Part shown: positions 1 through 7,775 of the stretch, one piece after another | How the letters are laid out: each line of letters opens with the position of its first letter | How positions within the stretch are numbered: the first letter of the stretch is position 1 | NCBI RefSeq assembly: GCF_050750585.1 | Contig: NZ_JBOJLM010000004.1 | Coordinates: 62,001 to 126,000, forward strand | DNA from: Salinimicrobium sp050750585 | GTDB taxonomy: Bacteria; Bacteroidota; Bacteroidia; Flavobacteriales; Flavobacteriaceae | Direction: 5' to 3' | Length of the DNA stretch: 64,000 nucleotides | Notes under the pieces: model-generated | Told to the model about the DNA's origin: nothing | The model's database searches: none | The model's input: the letters and a program-made list of their open reading frames with translations, nothing else | Position numbers and translations under genes: made by a program

Positions 1-2
1 AT

Positions 3-137
3 AAAGCAGTAGAGATCATGGTAGAACTGCAAACCGCCAACGATCTTTCTGAAACAGAGATTGAAGATATTGTGGCCTTCTTAAAGAGCCTGTCAGCCGA
101 TGTTCGGGACGAGGCAAAACAAAACCCCTTTGAGTAA
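3..137 (+). CDS. C-terminal end of a cytochrome c peroxidase-like protein (partial)
   Basis: The reading frame is open from the window edge to TAA at 135-137 and gives 44 residues. The string EIMVELQTANDLSETEIEDI followed by VAFLKSLSAD matches the final helix of di-haem cytochrome c peroxidase/MauG-type proteins, where a helix with the pattern M-x-x-x-Q-x-x-x-x-L-S-x-x-E-x-x-x-I-x-x-F-L-x-x-L closes the second haem domain. The haem-binding CxxCH motifs and the start lie outside the window, so the family call rests on this tail alone. The protein would reduce peroxide in the periplasm or act in c-type electron transfer. A generic mono-haem cytochrome c ending is the main alternative. Confidence 0.55.
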   Translation, partial: KAVEIMVELQTANDLSETEIEDIVAFLKSLSADVRDEAKQNPFE

Positions 138-248
138 ACAAGAGTTAATCGGGAGAGGTTTATAAGCCTTTATACTTCCGTAGAAAATTGATTAACAGCG
201 AGAAATAAAAGGAAATGTATTTAAATTGATCATTGTGGGAAAGCTCCT

Positions 249-286
249 TTTTTAAGAGGTGCAAAAAATGCCATTTTTGAGAGGTG
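249..286. repeat. Two direct copies of TTTTTnAGAGGTG, 25 bp apart
   Basis: TTTTTAAGAGGTG at 249-261 is repeated as TTTTTGAGAGGTG at 274-286, with AAAATGCCATTTTTGA (265-280) overlapping the second copy. A related TTTTGAGAGGTT occurs near 926-937. The origin is unknown; a decayed IS terminus or a regulator site are both possible. Confidence 0.4.
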
Positions 287-357
287 GTTTAGAAGATAGT
301 AGCATCTAATAGAATCAGAACCAAAAAGTAGAATTGAGAACATCATGGAGCAAAAAA

Positions 358-381
358 AACCTTTCAGCGAACTGAAAGGTT
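358..381 (-). terminator. Rho-independent terminator reading on the minus strand
   Basis: AACCTTTCAG (358-367) pairs perfectly with CTGAAAGGTT (372-381) around a CGAA loop. On the minus strand the stem is followed by eight T residues (352-359 as A on the plus strand, two of them shared with the stem). No minus-strand gene lies between it and 982, so it either ends antisense transcription or is left over from a lost gene. Confidence 0.7.
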
Positions 382-757
382 GTAAAACTAATCCGATAAA
401 ATGTTTTTTGATTAGACCTAAATATTTCTCCCCCCCAGAAAAAATAAATTAGATAATATCCATTATCGAATTAACTCCGTATAATAATCAAATGATCTCA
501 CCCCCATCATTTATTAACTATTCTATTAAACTCATGTTTTAGCGATTTTTCGTGCTTGGTATAATTTATTGAATTTATTTGCTCCTCTATAATAGCCCTC
601 TCCTTCCATGAGAGAGAGGTTTTGTTTGGGTGATTTTGGCTCATCCTATACATATCCATTCATTGCCTGAGATTTTTTCTCTTCACACTCATCAAAATGT
701 AGAGTCTTGCGCTTTCACGGTCTAAAGTATAAAAGAAGCTGGGGTGTCAAAAAAAAA

Positions 758-798
758 TGTCGTGAACTGCCACTTTTTTGTCGTGAACGGATACTTTT
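758..798. repeat. Two 20-bp direct repeats at 21-bp period (IS21-like end or LytTR site)
   Basis: TGTCGTGAACTGCCACTTTT (758-777) is repeated as TGTCGTGAACGGATACTTTT (779-798), 17 of 20 positions identical, with a T between. Long, T-rich tandem repeats of about 20 bp are a feature of IS21-family termini. The 21-bp period also fits paired LytTR-binding half-sites, and a LytTR regulator lies downstream. The match across the full 20 bp, rather than over 9-bp half-sites, makes me favour an IS end, at modest confidence. Confidence 0.45.
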
Positions 799-981
799 AA
801 TAAAATTAACATGATAAAACTCATGGTTCTATCGCACAGGATGAATTATCTTAAATAAAAGACCATTTATAAGCTGAATTTCATTTTGTTTACATTTAAC
901 AATTAGGTGTATGTTATTATTAACCTTTTGAGAGGTTAAACAGGAATATTACGGCCCGCTTTCTTATCCTAAATTCAACAT

Positions 982-3900
982 TTGAAAAAATTACTTTTTA
1001 TACTTTTCATAGGATACAGTATGTCGCTCTGGTCTCAGCAGGAAGATACTGTATTGACTTCCAAAAGCACGTTCTCCTCTTCAGATGGTTATTTGATTTC
1101 AAAGCCTTATCATTCTATCTACGATACGACCGGCTGGCTGTGGATCCTGGGAGAGAACAAACTTTCAAACGAATATATTTTTGGAGAGCGCGAAATAATT
1201 ATTCAGCGGTTTGATGGAGCCAATTTTTTCACCCTGAAATTACCTGGCACCTTTAATAAGAAAATTGAAAAAGGGCACTTCTTTAAACATAAGTCTAACG
1301 GGCTGTACCTAAAATTATATTATAAGGCTGCGCGGGCAGAATTATTTTATATCAACACAGAATCCTTAGAAATCAAGGCCGTCAAAGAATATAATGACTT
1401 AAACAAAAAAAATTTATTTTCTGAAGCTTACACTACCGGAGATTTGACACGTCTTGTCCTTACATCAAAAGATAAATTTTATAGTGCCGCACTTGATAAA
1501 TTAAGTTTAACTTTTATTGATTCCGTAGCCTTTGACAAACCAGTTGCTGAACCGATTTTAGCTGCTCCCATCACCACAAATGATTTTACACTGATTAAGT
1601 TATTATTAGAAAAAGAGGGGCATTTCCTGAATAAGGAAGGAAAATTCACACAGAAGATATCCGAAGATAATTTTGAAGCTGCTGATGGGACTCATTTTTT
1701 TCCGGAGGTCATACATCCCACTTTTAAAGTTAATAACGCCTTTTACGTAAACCTGGACAACTATAAGAATGCCTTTAAATTCAATAAAGCGCTCAATAAA
1801 TTCATAGAAACACCAAATACCGGTAACCTATTTATCAAAAATGCAGCACTGGAATTTTCACCAGATTTCAAACACGCGTTTTCAACCGAGAGCTTCAGTG
1901 ACTATACAGCAATTGAGATGTATCGTTTCACAAATTTTAAAAATGAGCTACTCTCGAGAATTGAAATAAAGAATTCTTCTGAAACCGCTTATAAGGAAAT
2001 TGGAAAAGACCTGGTAGTTCTCAATGGAAATACCTTAGAATCCTATTCTTTTATCAATAGCAAAATCAGAACTTTTTTGAAAGATAAAAGCGTACGAACC
2101 ATCAGTAAACTGAAGGAGAATAATTATATCGTAGCAACAGAGACCGGTGGTATTTACAGTGTCGATATTAAAAACAATACCGAAGAACGAATTAAAATCC
2201 TGGATGATACTACCGCGTTGGCAATAAATTACTCCCGGGGTTTTCTAGTTGAAGGAGATAACATTTTATTAATTGGAGACGCTAATAATCTTTACACTCT
2301 GGATTCAGATTATAAGGTGATTCAGAATAAAACGGTGAAATTTCCTGGTGAACAAATCATTAAAATAAAAGACACCCTGTTTACTGCAGATCATAGAGGT
2401 GTTATTTTTAAATACAGTATTAACGGCAATAGATTGACCGAAGTTGCAAATACAGGTGATATACAAATAAAAGAGTTTACTACAGATGGCACCACACTTT
2501 ATGCAACTTCCTCTAAGGGGATTTTTGAATACGGAAATGGCATTTTTGAAACCTACGAATTTGAAAATGTGGAAACAGATCATTTGCTTTCAATAAACTA
2601 CCTGGAAGACTACGGGATCCTGATTTCTACAAAATATGGGGGAATTTACAGGTTTGATACTACGACAAAAAAATTAAAACCCTTTTACGAAGGTTCGTTA
2701 AATACCTCAATTATGGGTATGGTTGCAGATGACACCGGAACTTTGTGGTTAAATACCTATTCAGGGATTATTTCTTTAGACCCATCATTAAAAAAGATCG
2801 TTAGATATACTGCAAAAGACGGCGTTTATGAAATTAAAGGTAATATGTTCAGCACCTACAAAGATGAGCAGGATGGTAGTATTTTAATGGGAAGTTATAA
2901 AGGTCTTAGCTATTTTAAGCCTGAGGAACTGGTTGAAAATAATATAAATGTACAACCACAATTTACTTCAATTTCATTTTTTAATTCAGAGAACAATCAT
3001 TGGGAAGTTAATACCTCCCCCGGCTTTTTAAATAACACCAACGAAATTGTATTGCCTTCAGAATACAGAAGGTTTTCGGCAACACTATCTGTATTTGGAC
3101 AGATGAACCCCCAGGATATTAAGTACCAGTATCGCTTATTGGGGAACGGAAATACCTCAGAATGGTTCACCAACTATTCCGGTAAAGAGATTCTATACGC
3201 AAACTTGTCAGCCGGAACTTATAATTTGCAGGTGGAAGCCTATAATGCTTCTAATCAAAAAATAGGAGGAAGAATTACTCTAAAAGTAATTTCGAAAGAA
3301 GTGTTTTATAAAACCTGGTGGTTTATTTTACTGCTCCTGTTATTGGTTTCTATTTCTGTTCTATACCTTTTTAATCAGTATAAAGAAAAACAGATCTTAT
3401 TTTCAAAAAATAAAATTGCTGTAAATGAAGCCAAAATCAAAAATGTTATGATGTTGGAAATCCATCACAGGATTAAAAATAATCTTCAAATTGTTTCCGG
3501 ATTGTTGGGCCTGCAAATTGTAAACAGCAAGAATGAGGAATTAAAAGAAAAATTACAGGATAGCCAAAGCAGGATAGAGTCTATCGCCGGTATTCACAAT
3601 CTATTATATAATTCAAGCAAGCAGAATCTAATTCCTGTTAAAGAAAATATTGAAAATTGTATAGACTATTACAAAAGGCTTTTTCCTATAAATGCCACCT
3701 ATCATTTAGACATAGACGCCTCTATTTTAGATATCGATCAAGCTACCCCCTTTTCACTTTTACTGAATGAATTGATCAATAATTCCTACAAACACGCTTT
3801 CACAAAAACAGAATATCCAGAGATTTACATACATTTTGAAAAGCAGGGTAAGAAGTATGTCTTTGAATATTTTGACAATGGTAGTTTTAAAAATGAAAAG

Positions 3901-4023
3901 AGTCCAAAACAGGCTATGGGTAGGAAAATCATAGAAATGATGAATAAGCAATTAAAAGGAGATTTAAAGATTGAGAATTCTACCAGTTTTAAATTAATTT
4001 TACTTTTCCCAACTCATGAGTAG
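982..4023 (+). CDS. Propeller-containing sensor histidine kinase (HisKA_2 type)
   Basis: The 1013-aa inner-membrane sensor starts at TTG 982, which keeps the signal peptide (residues 1-19, ending WSQQ). A long periplasmic beta-propeller region follows (about 60-670, with repeats such as DDTGTLWLNTYSGIISLD), then a Y_Y_Y-type Ig-like domain (about 690-765) and one membrane helix (about 774-797). The cytoplasmic kinase has the HisKA_2 motif EIHHRIKNNLQ (His828/829) and an ATPase domain with an N-box (LLNELINNSYKHAF) and a DNG motif. The last 8 bp overlap the LytTR regulator gene, so the two form a translationally coupled two-component system. Unlike one-protein hybrid systems of Bacteroidetes, the regulator is separate. 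The ligand is unknown. Confidence 0.9.
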   Translation: MKKLLFILFIGYSMSLWSQQEDTVLTSKSTFSSSDGYLISKPYHSIYDTTGWLWILGENKLSNEYIFGEREIIIQRFDGANFFTLKLPGTFNKKIEKGHFFKHKSNGLYLKLYYKAARAELFYINTESLEIKAVKEYNDLNKKNLFSEAYTTGDLTRLVLTSKDKFYSAALDKLSLTFIDSVAFDKPVAEPILAAPITTNDFTLIKLLLEKEGHFLNKEGKFTQKISEDNFEAADGTHFFPEVIHPTFKVNNAFYVNLDNYKNAFKFNKALNKFIETPNTGNLFIKNAALEFSPDFKHAFSTESFSDYTAIEMYRFTNFKNELLSRIEIKNSSETAYKEIGKDLVVLNGNTLESYSFINSKIRTFLKDKSVRTISKLKENNYIVATETGGIYSVDIKNNTEERIKILDDTTALAINYSRGFLVEGDNILLIGDANNLYTLDSDYKVIQNKTVKFPGEQIIKIKDTLFTADHRGVIFKYSINGNRLTEVANTGDIQIKEFTTDGTTLYATSSKGIFEYGNGIFETYEFENVETDHLLSINYLEDYGILISTKYGGIYRFDTTTKKLKPFYEGSLNTSIMGMVADDTGTLWLNTYSGIISLDPSLKKIVRYTAKDGVYEIKGNMFSTYKDEQDGSILMGSYKGLSYFKPEELVENNINVQPQFTSISFFNSENNHWEVNTSPGFLNNTNEIVLPSEYRRFSATLSVFGQMNPQDIKYQYRLLGNGNTSEWFTNYSGKEILYANLSAGTYNLQVEAYNASNQKIGGRITLKVISKEVFYKTWWFILLLLLLVSISVLYLFNQYKEKQILFSKNKIAVNEAKIKNVMMLEIHHRIKNNLQIVSGLLGLQIVNSKNEELKEKLQDSQSRIESIAGIHNLLYNSSKQNLIPVKENIENCIDYYKRLFPINATYHLDIDASILDIDQATPFSLLLNELINNSYKHAFTKTEYPEIYIHFEKQGKKYVFEYFDNGSFKNEKSPKQAMGRKIIEMMNKQLKGDLKIENSTSFKLILLFPTHE

Positions 4024-4690
4024 TATAAAAATTTACATTTTAGAAGACGAAATAATCACCCAGGAGCTCCTAAAACAGACGCTGGAAGATCTGGATTTTA
4101 CTATTTGTGGGATGGCAACAAATGCAGAAACTGCGCTCGCAGAGATCGCCTTATTAAAACCAGATATTGCCATTTTAGACATTAGGGTTGAAGGCTCCCA
4201 TACCGGGGTTTGGCTGGGGAATCAATTAAATATACCGCTCATCTATTTGACTGCTTTTAATGATGTAGAGACTATCAAAAAAGCAATTGCTACAAAACCC
4301 ACCAGCTATTTAGTAAAACCCTTTAATAACAAGGACCTTTTTATTGCTGTGGAACTGGCTGTGAGTAAAATACAAACAAAAGCGCAAATTATTGTAAAGG
4401 ATAGAGATAAAAAGGTCATCCTGTCAGAAGAGCAAATCCTGTTTGCAAAAAAAGAAGATCAATATCTCATGCTTTATTTAGAAAATTCTGAAAAATTGAT
4501 CCGTTCCAGTATTAAAGAGTTTTTAGCGCAGGTGAATTCTTCTTCCTTTTTACAAGTGCACCGTTCTTATATCATCAATAAAAATTGTGTTACTGCCTTT
4601 AATACCAAAGAGATCACCATTGGCAACAAAAGTATTCCCATCTCAAAAAGATACGCGAAAGAAGTTTTAGGAGAAATCTCTCCTTCTTGA
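4016..4690 (+). CDS. LytTR-family response regulator
   Basis: The 224-aa protein has a CheY-like receiver at residues 1-120 with acidic pocket E10-D11, phospho-acceptor D55, T79 and K101 (LVKP), followed by a LytTR DNA-binding domain at about 130-222 (containing FLQVHRSYIIN and ITIGNKSIPISKRY). Members bind paired direct repeats and act as dimers. It is the obvious partner of the propeller kinase, whose gene it overlaps by 8 bp (ATG at 4016, kinase stop at 4021-4023). No further gene follows on this strand before 5809, so the target is either its own promoter or elsewhere. Confidence 0.92.
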   Translation: MSSIKIYILEDEIITQELLKQTLEDLDFTICGMATNAETALAEIALLKPDIAILDIRVEGSHTGVWLGNQLNIPLIYLTAFNDVETIKKAIATKPTSYLVKPFNNKDLFIAVELAVSKIQTKAQIIVKDRDKKVILSEEQILFAKKEDQYLMLYLENSEKLIRSSIKEFLAQVNSSSFLQVHRSYIINKNCVTAFNTKEITIGNKSIPISKRYAKEVLGEISPS

Positions 4691-4855
4691 TGTCTTTACC
4701 CTGTTGAATTCCAGTAAAATTAGATCTATCACTTCTTACGTCATGAAGAATGAAGCAAAGTTTAAATGTTAGGTTTGGAAGTGGCTGAAAGGAACTTCGG
4801 AAGATATACACCAGGTAAAGAATACACCTTCAAGATTAGCAAATGAAATTCCACC

Positions 4856-5611
4856 TCATCTGGAATCCCTCATCTTTACAAACTCTCTTTCTAAAAAGAG
4901 CAATTTTTCTTCAATGCCATCACTAAATTCAGGCAGGCGGTGATAAAATGCATAGCGCACTTGCCAAAGTTCTTTCACTTCCTTTTTTAAAAAGCTCATC
5001 TCCTCTACATTTTTATGTTCTGCCCGAAGAATGAATTTATCCTTGGTGATATATAATTTCCGCAGGATAAGTTGATTTTCGGCAACCACGAGAACTAAAC
5101 AACCGTTGTCAATTTGTGCGTAATCTTTTGGCGGCACAAATTCCCCTATAACAACATCTTTGGGAAAGAGCCCTTTATCATTACTGCTCATTTCCAGGTT
5201 ATCTACCGTGTAACCGCGGTATTTTTTCTCTTTGCTTACCGGTAGTTGCAGGCAGGGCAGGCTTTTTATAAAATCCTCTTTATTATAATAGGAAACATAG
5301 TCATTACTACAAGTAGGTGTAATACATGGAACTGTAGCAAAACGTTCCCGCACTATTTCTTCCTGATCTGTAATAAGGTTGCCCTGAAACTTCAGTAATT
5401 TATTTACAGTAAGCTCTTTCATGAGCAGGTCGTCCAGGGGGATGCTAAAATGGTTAGCAATCTTAATAATTGTATCGATCTTAGGCTCACTCCGCTCTTC
5501 CTCGTAAGCCCCTAATGTTGCACGTTTTAAGTCGAACAGCTCAGCGAATGATTGTTGACTTAGAGACTTTACACTGCGTATCTTTCGAATGTTCTTACCA
5601 AAAAAGGACAT
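4856..5611 (-). CDS. XRE-family repressor with LexA/S24-like C-terminal domain
   Basis: An N-terminal Xre helix-turn-helix (SLSQQSFAELFDLKRATLGAYEEERSEP) spans about residues 1-65. The C-terminal half (from about residue 125, RGYTVDNLEMSS to the end) resembles the beta-rich S24/LexA dimerisation fold seen in cI-like repressors; I see no clear Ser-Lys autocleavage dyad. I chose ATG 5611 (MSFFGKNIRKIRS), giving 251 aa, over a TTG ten codons upstream, because HTH proteins of this type begin just before GKNIRK and because an operator half-site lies directly upstream. It is transcribed divergently from the PspA/flotillin genes, with clustered TTAGCA/TGCTAA sites between, which suggests autoregulation. 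Control of the neighbouring operon is possible but not shown. Confidence 0.82.
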   Translation of the reverse strand: MSFFGKNIRKIRSVKSLSQQSFAELFDLKRATLGAYEEERSEPKIDTIIKIANHFSIPLDDLLMKELTVNKLLKFQGNLITDQEEIVRERFATVPCITPTCSNDYVSYYNKEDFIKSLPCLQLPVSKEKKYRGYTVDNLEMSSNDKGLFPKDVVIGEFVPPKDYAQIDNGCLVLVVAENQLILRKLYITKDKFILRAEHKNVEEMSFLKKEVKELWQVRYAFYHRLPEFSDGIEEKLLFLEREFVKMRDSR

Positions 5612-5617
5612 AATTTT

Positions 5618-5699
5618 GCTAATTTTATTTGCAACTTCCAATTTTTATTGTACATTGCTCTAACAATATTAGCAAAAAGCTTTTATTCCTGCTAATATT
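5618..5699. promoter_or_regulatory. Clustered TTAGCA/TGCTAA half-sites, likely XRE operator
   Basis: AATATTAGCA (5665-5674) and TGCTAATATT (5690-5699) form a perfect 10-bp inverted repeat with a 15-bp spacer. A third half-site, TTGCTAATTT, lies at 5617-5626, only a few bases from the repressor ATG (5611). Palindromes with AT-rich TTAGCA-type half-sites are typical operators for Xre repressors; the placement fits negative autoregulation. Confidence 0.6.
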
Positions 5700-5808
5700 A
5701 TGAGGATTACTTTCTGATTTCTTCTATCGCCCGGGCACTAAAAAGCATAGGAAACAGGAAAAAATCTTCAACTAAAACCAATCATTAACCAATTAAAACC
5801 AGCAAATT

Positions 5809-5871
5809 ATGGCCGCATTAATCATTTTTCTGTTAGTACACCTAATTAATCTTTTTTGTGCCCTCTTTTAG
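5809..5871 (+). CDS. Possible 20-residue hydrophobic peptide upstream of the psp-like operon
   Basis: ATG at 5809 opens a 20-codon frame, MAALIIFLLVHLINLFCALF, ending at TAG 5869-5871. It is almost entirely hydrophobic with one His, long enough for a single membrane span. The AT-rich leader before it (AACCAATTAAAACCAGCAAATT) resembles flavobacterial 5' leaders. It lies 54 bp before the YbjN-like gene in the same orientation. There is no homology evidence and AT-rich DNA often gives such frames by chance, so this is a candidate only. The rest of 5700-5925 shows nothing else. Confidence 0.25.
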   Translation: MAALIIFLLVHLINLFCALF

Positions 5872-5925
5872 AGTTTTTTTGTAATATTAACTTTTAGAAA
5901 ATTTTAACAATCTAACCATCAGTCA

Positions 5926-6321
5926 ATGAAAAATCACTTTAGTATTACCAGGGATTTTTTACTGGAACTTAACTTTAACATTAGCCGTGAAGATCCAGAA
6001 AACAGCATCATGGTAGTTCAGAAAGAGAACCACGGAATCAGGAATCTTATTCTTGGAGTAGCTCCTCCTATTTTGATCATAGAACAATTTATTTTCAGGA
6101 TCAATAACCAGTCGGAGAAGATCTTTAGGAACCTGCTTCAGAAGAACAGAGATATTATTCACGGAGCCTTTGTCCTGGATGAAAGTGGCGAAAAAGTCAT
6201 CTTCAGAGATACCCTGCAAATTGAGAACATGGATATCAACGAGCTGGAAGGCAGTTTAAACTCTCTTAGCCTGTTAATGAGTGAATACTCAGACCACATT
6301 ATTGAATTTTCAAAATACTAA
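5926..6321 (+). CDS. YbjN/Tir-chaperone-like protein
   Basis: This 131-aa soluble protein begins at ATG 5926. Its ending (LNSLSLLMSEYSDHIIEFSK) and the stretch LQKNRDIIHGAFVLDE fit the YbjN domain, which has a type III secretion chaperone-like alpha/beta fold. The family is often linked with PspA genes in Bacteroidetes and cyanobacteria. It is the first sizeable gene of a five-gene co-directional run, 12 bp before pspA. A chaperone or adaptor role in membrane-stress complexes is an inference from context; no catalytic residues are visible. Confidence 0.7.
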   Translation: MKNHFSITRDFLLELNFNISREDPENSIMVVQKENHGIRNLILGVAPPILIIEQFIFRINNQSEKIFRNLLQKNRDIIHGAFVLDESGEKVIFRDTLQIENMDINELEGSLNSLSLLMSEYSDHIIEFSKY

Positions 6322-6333
6322 AACCATAATATC

Positions 6334-7050
6334 ATGAATATATTTAGACGTTTATTTAAAATAGGTCAGGCTGAAACAAACTCGGCTATTGACAACATGG
6401 AAGATCCCATTAAAATGACCGAGCAGGGCATCAGGGATATGAAAGAAGATCTTGACAAGAGCCTGGAGGCCCTGGCACAGGTAAAAGCTTTGGCCATTCG
6501 TGCTAAAAATGACCAGGAAGAATACCAGGATAAGGCCGAAGAATATCAAAAAAAGGCAATTATCATCCTTAAAAAAGGACACAGTAAAGAGATGGATACT
6601 TCCGAAGCAGATCGTCTTGCAAAAGAGGCACTTGTTCAAAAGGAAGCTGCAGAACAGCAGGTGGAGCGCGCCAAAGAGGAGTCGGCCAAATTCGACAATA
6701 ACGTGGCACAGCTGCAAAAAACGATTCAAACTATTAAGAGCAACATCAGCAACTGGGAGAATGAGCTTAAAACGTTGAAAGCTCGTGTAAAAGTAAGCAA
6801 AGCCACCAGCAGCCTTAACAAACAAATGGCCGAACTCGACAGCACCGGAACCGTTTCTATGCTGGAACGAATGAAGGAAAAAGTGGCACAGGACGAAGCC
6901 CTTGCAGAAGCTTATGGAGACATTGCAAACGCTTCAAAATCTATAGACGACGAGATTGATAAAGCAGCCGATACTTCAAAAGCAAAGGCCGATGACGATC
7001 TTGAAAAACTTAAAGAGCAATTAGGTCTTAACGCCTCCAAAGAATCCTAA
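6334..7050 (+). CDS. pspA: PspA/IM30 (Vipp1) family membrane-stress protein
   Basis: The 238-aa protein is nearly all coiled coil, as expected for PspA/IM30 (usual length 220-260 aa). The N-terminus MNIFRRLFKIGQAETNSAID matches the amphipathic helix that binds stressed membranes, and DNMEDPIKMTEQGIRDM is the conserved helix 1-2 segment. PspA/Vipp1 proteins are ESCRT-III relatives that oligomerise on and mend inner membranes. It is encoded 12 bp after the YbjN-like gene and 2 bp before the YqiJ-like gene, indicating one transcript. No PspB, PspC or PspF homologue is in the window, so control differs from the E. coli psp operon. Confidence 0.92.
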   Translation: MNIFRRLFKIGQAETNSAIDNMEDPIKMTEQGIRDMKEDLDKSLEALAQVKALAIRAKNDQEEYQDKAEEYQKKAIIILKKGHSKEMDTSEADRLAKEALVQKEAAEQQVERAKEESAKFDNNVAQLQKTIQTIKSNISNWENELKTLKARVKVSKATSSLNKQMAELDSTGTVSMLERMKEKVAQDEALAEAYGDIANASKSIDDEIDKAADTSKAKADDDLEKLKEQLGLNASKES

Positions 7051-7052
7051 TC

Positions 7053-7763
7053 TTGGCAAATCTTTTCAATATATTATTTTCTGAGGTCAACCTGGTACTT
7101 ACCATTCTTCTTATTGTGTTACTCCTCTACTGGGTGTTCACAATGATAGGGGGACTCGACTATGATGTCGATTTTGATGTGGAGGTTGACCTTGATCCGG
7201 CTATTGATGCAGGGACTGGTATGGATGGCGGCAATATGGATTTTCAGGATCTTTCGAATGCCGAAGTAAACCAAGAGGACGTTGTAGGCAAGCGCAGGCG
7301 ACCATTAAAATGGTGGCAGGTTTTTCTTATCTACTTCAATTTTGTAGGCCTTCCGTTCATGTTCACCTTCACCTGCTGGATCTTTATCTGGTGGTTTATG
7401 ACAGTGCTCACTACTGCAGTAACCCACTCGTATGACAACTACTTCGGGTTTTCCATTATGCTCATCGCTCTTTTTCCGGCGCTTATCGTCAACAAGATTT
7501 TCACCACTCCTTTTAAAGGTTTCTTTAAGAACCTGAACAAAGATGGCGATGCACCTATAGATTACCTGGGCCGAAAAGGGCTTTTACTTTCCTCTATATC
7601 TGAAGATAAAATGGGCAATGCCGAAGTTAAAGTTGATGGAAGCACCATGTCCATCTACGTCAAATCACTCACAGGAGAGCCGCTGGTTTACGGAAGCAGC
7701 GTGCTCATCATTAAAAGGTCACCAGACCATAATTATTACCTCGTTCAAACCTATAACGACTAA
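7053..7763 (+). CDS. YqiJ-like OB-fold membrane protein
   Basis: The 236-aa protein starts at TTG 7053, two bases after pspA. It has an N-terminal membrane span (about 10-30, LVLTILLIVLLLYWVF), an acidic linker (YDVDFDVEVDLDPAIDAG), two further hydrophobic segments (about 88-150) and a C-terminal beta domain (about 165-236) resembling the NfeD/YqiJ OB-fold (YLGRKGLLLSS...VLIIKRSPDHNYYLV). YqiJ/NfeD proteins pair with flotillins, and a flotillin gene follows 12 bp downstream. It probably anchors or organises the flotillin scaffold in the inner membrane. Confidence 0.8.
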   Translation: MANLFNILFSEVNLVLTILLIVLLLYWVFTMIGGLDYDVDFDVEVDLDPAIDAGTGMDGGNMDFQDLSNAEVNQEDVVGKRRRPLKWWQVFLIYFNFVGLPFMFTFTCWIFIWWFMTVLTTAVTHSYDNYFGFSIMLIALFPALIVNKIFTTPFKGFFKNLNKDGDAPIDYLGRKGLLLSSISEDKMGNAEVKVDGSTMSIYVKSLTGEPLVYGSSVLIIKRSPDHNYYLVQTYND

Positions 7764-7775
7764 AACATTAAATCA

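Larger units (their letters stand above)
138..981. other. Long noncoding stretch, decayed IS-like repeats
   Basis: No convincing gene is seen in these 844 bases on either strand. The stretch holds a 25-bp-period direct repeat (249-286), a strong hairpin with a T tract on the minus strand (358-381) and a 21-bp-period direct repeat (758-798). The mixture suggests a scar of one or more insertion events between the peroxidase-like gene and the sensor kinase. Confidence 0.5.

Noticed and set aside
421..440. C-rich tract near 431 as a functional site
   Set aside because: A short homopolymer run without partner or position-specific context.
6500..6778. Frame overlapping pspA in another register
   Set aside because: It is a lysine/arginine-rich shadow of the coiled-coil gene with no plausible start context.
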